Shown here: in pieces, positions 62,227 to 64,000 of the stretch
Layout of the letters: every line of letters starts with the position of its first letter
Position numbering within the stretch: the first letter of the stretch is position 1
Assembly (NCBI RefSeq): GCF_000003815.2
Contig: NC_049997.1
Coordinates: 16,231,189 to 16,295,188, forward strand
Reading direction: 5' to 3'
Source of the DNA: Branchiostoma floridae
Lineage: Eukaryota; Chordata; Leptocardii; Amphioxiformes; Branchiostomatidae
Length of the DNA: 64,000 nucleotides
Program-made: the position numbers and the translations under genes
Notes under the pieces: generated by a model
Told to the model about the DNA's origin: nothing
Databases searched by the model: none
What the model saw: the letters and a program-made list of their open reading frames with translations, nothing else

Positions 62227-62335
62227 AACTTTAATTTTCGAGATTTTACAATTAAATTTAATTTTCGCGGTTTTACAATTAAATTTAATGTTCGCGGTTT
62301 TGCAATTAAATTTAATTTTCGCGGTTTTCGCGCCC
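62227..62335. repeat. Tandem repeat, about 29-bp unit
   Basis: About four copies of TTTTCGCGGTTTTACAATTA followed by AATTTAAT, within the hAT element. Confidence 0.8.
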
Positions 62336-62566
62336 CAAGGTGGACGGCCTCCCAGCTGAGGTCTGGCGGAAACACTGGATCACACGTAAACTAAAGCTCC
62401 GCCAATTTACTAGCATTTGGCAAAAATGTTAAACTTGTACTCTAGGCTAATCTAGGCTTTTTGCTTTGACGTCTTTTCAGGCATTTTGTCAGCATTTCTA
62501 TCTAAAGTATTTTGTCAGTTTTTTGTTTGAATCCAAGAAACAACCAATTTTTTGGGGGTCCGAGTC

Positions 62567-62770
62567 ACGTTGGGTTGGGTACTGGTAGTACAGAAAATTT
62601 TGGTACTAGTACTGGTATGGTCCAGGTCCAGAGGATCAGGTTAAGGTCTGGACCTAATTAATTGTCTGTGAAAACTTGTGAATGGGCAATACTCCAAACA
62701 ATGGTCCATTTCACTACAAAGGAATCTGACGGTGTATTTCAACTTCTACTGGCATTTTAAAATCCTATCT
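62567..62770. mobile_element. Decayed relative of the TAGGG-ended hAT element
   Basis: Text such as TTGGGTACTGGTAGTACAGA, CCAGGTCCAGAGGATCAGG, GGTCCATTTCACTACAAAGG and CTGGCATTTTAAAATCC matches the inverted 3' half of 43326-43733. Ends and target duplication lost. Confidence 0.65.
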
Positions 62771-62801
62771 TCATGTAATCGTGTATTTTTTTCCAAACCA
62801 G

Positions 62802-62888
62802 TCCAACAAGAAAAAAGGTTACACTGTACCCACGCCGAGTGCAGACGTTATTGAGATACTTGAGTGGATTGATTCCAAGAAGGCTCAG
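62802..62888 (+). CDS. Possible coding exon of an unidentified plus-strand gene
   Basis: A strong acceptor (TTTTTTTCCAAACCAG, 62786-62801) precedes 29 open codons reading SNKKKGYTVPTPSADVIEIL then EWIDSKKAQ, ending at CAG|GTGGCT. Read on, the frame stops at TAG after 20 more residues, so it could also be a terminal exon. Composition is protein-like (amphipathic helix DVIEILEWIDSKK), but no family was recognised and the partner exons are not seen. Confidence 0.3.
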
Positions 62889-63194
62889 GTGGCTACACAT
62901 ACTTTACCACCAGGAAGTCACCTTTGTCATGAACTTGGAGTCACCTGTTAGGCAGTGCCTTTGTTATACAAATATTGCATCATGGGGAGGAAATCTGATA
63001 CTATTTGAGAAATGACTAAGAATGATTCCCAGACAAATATACAGAATGACAAGTACAAATTTGAATATGAACGGATACGTGTGGCCATGCATGCATGTAC
63101 ATCGTACTAGTAGTACAATGTCTTGTTAATAATTGTTTGCTCAGGCAAACAGTACAAAGTGTAGAGTCCTTGCATACGTCGATAAACTGTTAGA

Positions 63195-63375
63195 GTGTAA
63201 GTTAGACATCCAGGTAAGGAGATACTCGATACTAGCAAGTTTTGTCCAGTTGCTTGAGTAAATTTTATAACAACTAAGACTATCTCCATCACATTCTGAA
63301 GAGAGGACAGAAATACTCCATCAACTGGACAAAACTTGCTACTGGTCAGACGTTTCAGACAGCAACCGCACTGTC
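63195..63375. repeat. Foldback copy of the ACATCCAGGTAA family
   Basis: Words TTAGACATCCAGGTAAGGAG, GCAAGTTTTGTCCAGTTG and its inverse CAACTGGACAAAACTTGC, then CAGACGTTTCAGACAGCA. No coding sequence. The rest of the window to 64000 shows nothing identifiable. Confidence 0.6.
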
Positions 63376-64000
63376 TCGTCAACATTTTTAAAGTAAACTC
63401 TACTTTTTTTAAAGAATATACAGTCTACTTTTTTCAAGACTATACAGATTCACGACCACTTAATACACTGACGACAAGACAACTACTGTTCCCTTATATT
63501 AAGTTATTGCCAAGAAAGTTGTAGTGACCTACTGTGACCTGATTTTGTCTGTGACAAACTAGTTTATGAGTACATGTGTGAAAAAGCAGTTCTTTTTCTG
63601 ATGCGAGGCAGTTCATTTGGTTTGAACTACATCAGGTTGAATGAACATGAAACAAGTGTAAAGCCGTTCACAGTTAATAAAGCTATGCCCTATGACGCAG
63701 GAGGAAATTTTCATTTAAAGAAATTTGGACCCAATTACATGTTGTAAGATACGGCATGGGGCTATAAAAATAAGGGCATCACTAGTAGACAATTCTTTGG
63801 AAACACAATTTGTGGTCAGGGGCTGTTCTATTCATAACATTACTGTCAGAAATTGAGGAGTAAATCTAAACTAATACAATCGTAGAGCAATTCATAATGA
63901 AATTGGGGAAAACTGGTAGCTCAAGTTATCTAATAGTACTTCCCTGGTACAGTAAAGAAAAGCATGGCGAAAATACGTAGAAGAAATGGCCAACATACAT

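Larger units (their letters stand above)
61103..62377. mobile_element. Non-autonomous hAT element (CAGTG ends) carrying promoter-like DNA
   Basis: Perfect inverted ends CAGTGTTTCCGCCAGA and an exact 8-bp target duplication GATCACAC (61095-61102, 62378-62385). 1275 bp. No transposase recognised; open frames are short. The interior holds the promoter-like cluster at 61818-61945 and a tandem repeat at 62227-62335. Confidence 0.92.

Overview
This is a gene-dense, intron-rich window of an animal nuclear genome. GT-AG introns, C2H2 zinc-finger arrays, an EML microtubule protein, a Bcl-2-family gene, many small DNA-transposon derivatives and a tRNA-derived SINE all point to an invertebrate deuterostome. 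The style (LRR-death-domain gene, abundant MITEs) suggests a cephalochordate (amphioxus), but that is inference; no marker in the window settles the species.

Layout. 1-8.7 kb: two divergently transcribed C2H2 zinc-finger genes form a large inverted duplication (minus gene cut by the left edge, plus gene at 6635-7585), each with a non-coding first exon and a similar promoter. 8.7-10.7 kb: a TA-flanked transposon with long GC-rich ends and a 100-N assembly gap. 11.0-17.8 kb: a minus-strand LRR plus death-domain gene with a TATA promoter; its linker introns carry a mariner derivative and an inverted MITE pair. 17.9-20.5 kb: no gene recognised. 20.5-42.0 kb: a complete minus-strand EML-family gene, rebuilt here as 17 coding exons giving 937 aa, all splice phases agreeing. 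Its 7.4-kb intron (27.9-35.4 kb) holds, on the opposite strand, a tandem family of two-exon genes joining a KCTD-type BTB/T1 domain to a cysteine-rich tail I do not recognise; this is the best candidate for something undescribed. 45.6-49.6 kb: a minus-strand Bcl-2-family gene with BH3- and BH2-like motifs, most like BCL2L14 (Bcl-G). 49.6-64 kb: mostly non-coding, with a SINE, two full hAT elements (one nested, one carrying a promoter-like cluster), and one possible plus-strand exon near 62.8 kb.

Functional context. Two genes with cell-death domains (LRR-death domain and Bcl-G-like) flank a cytoskeletal EML gene. This is proximity only; nothing in the sequence shows co-regulation. Transposons dominate the non-coding DNA, and at least eight can be delimited by inverted ends and target duplications.
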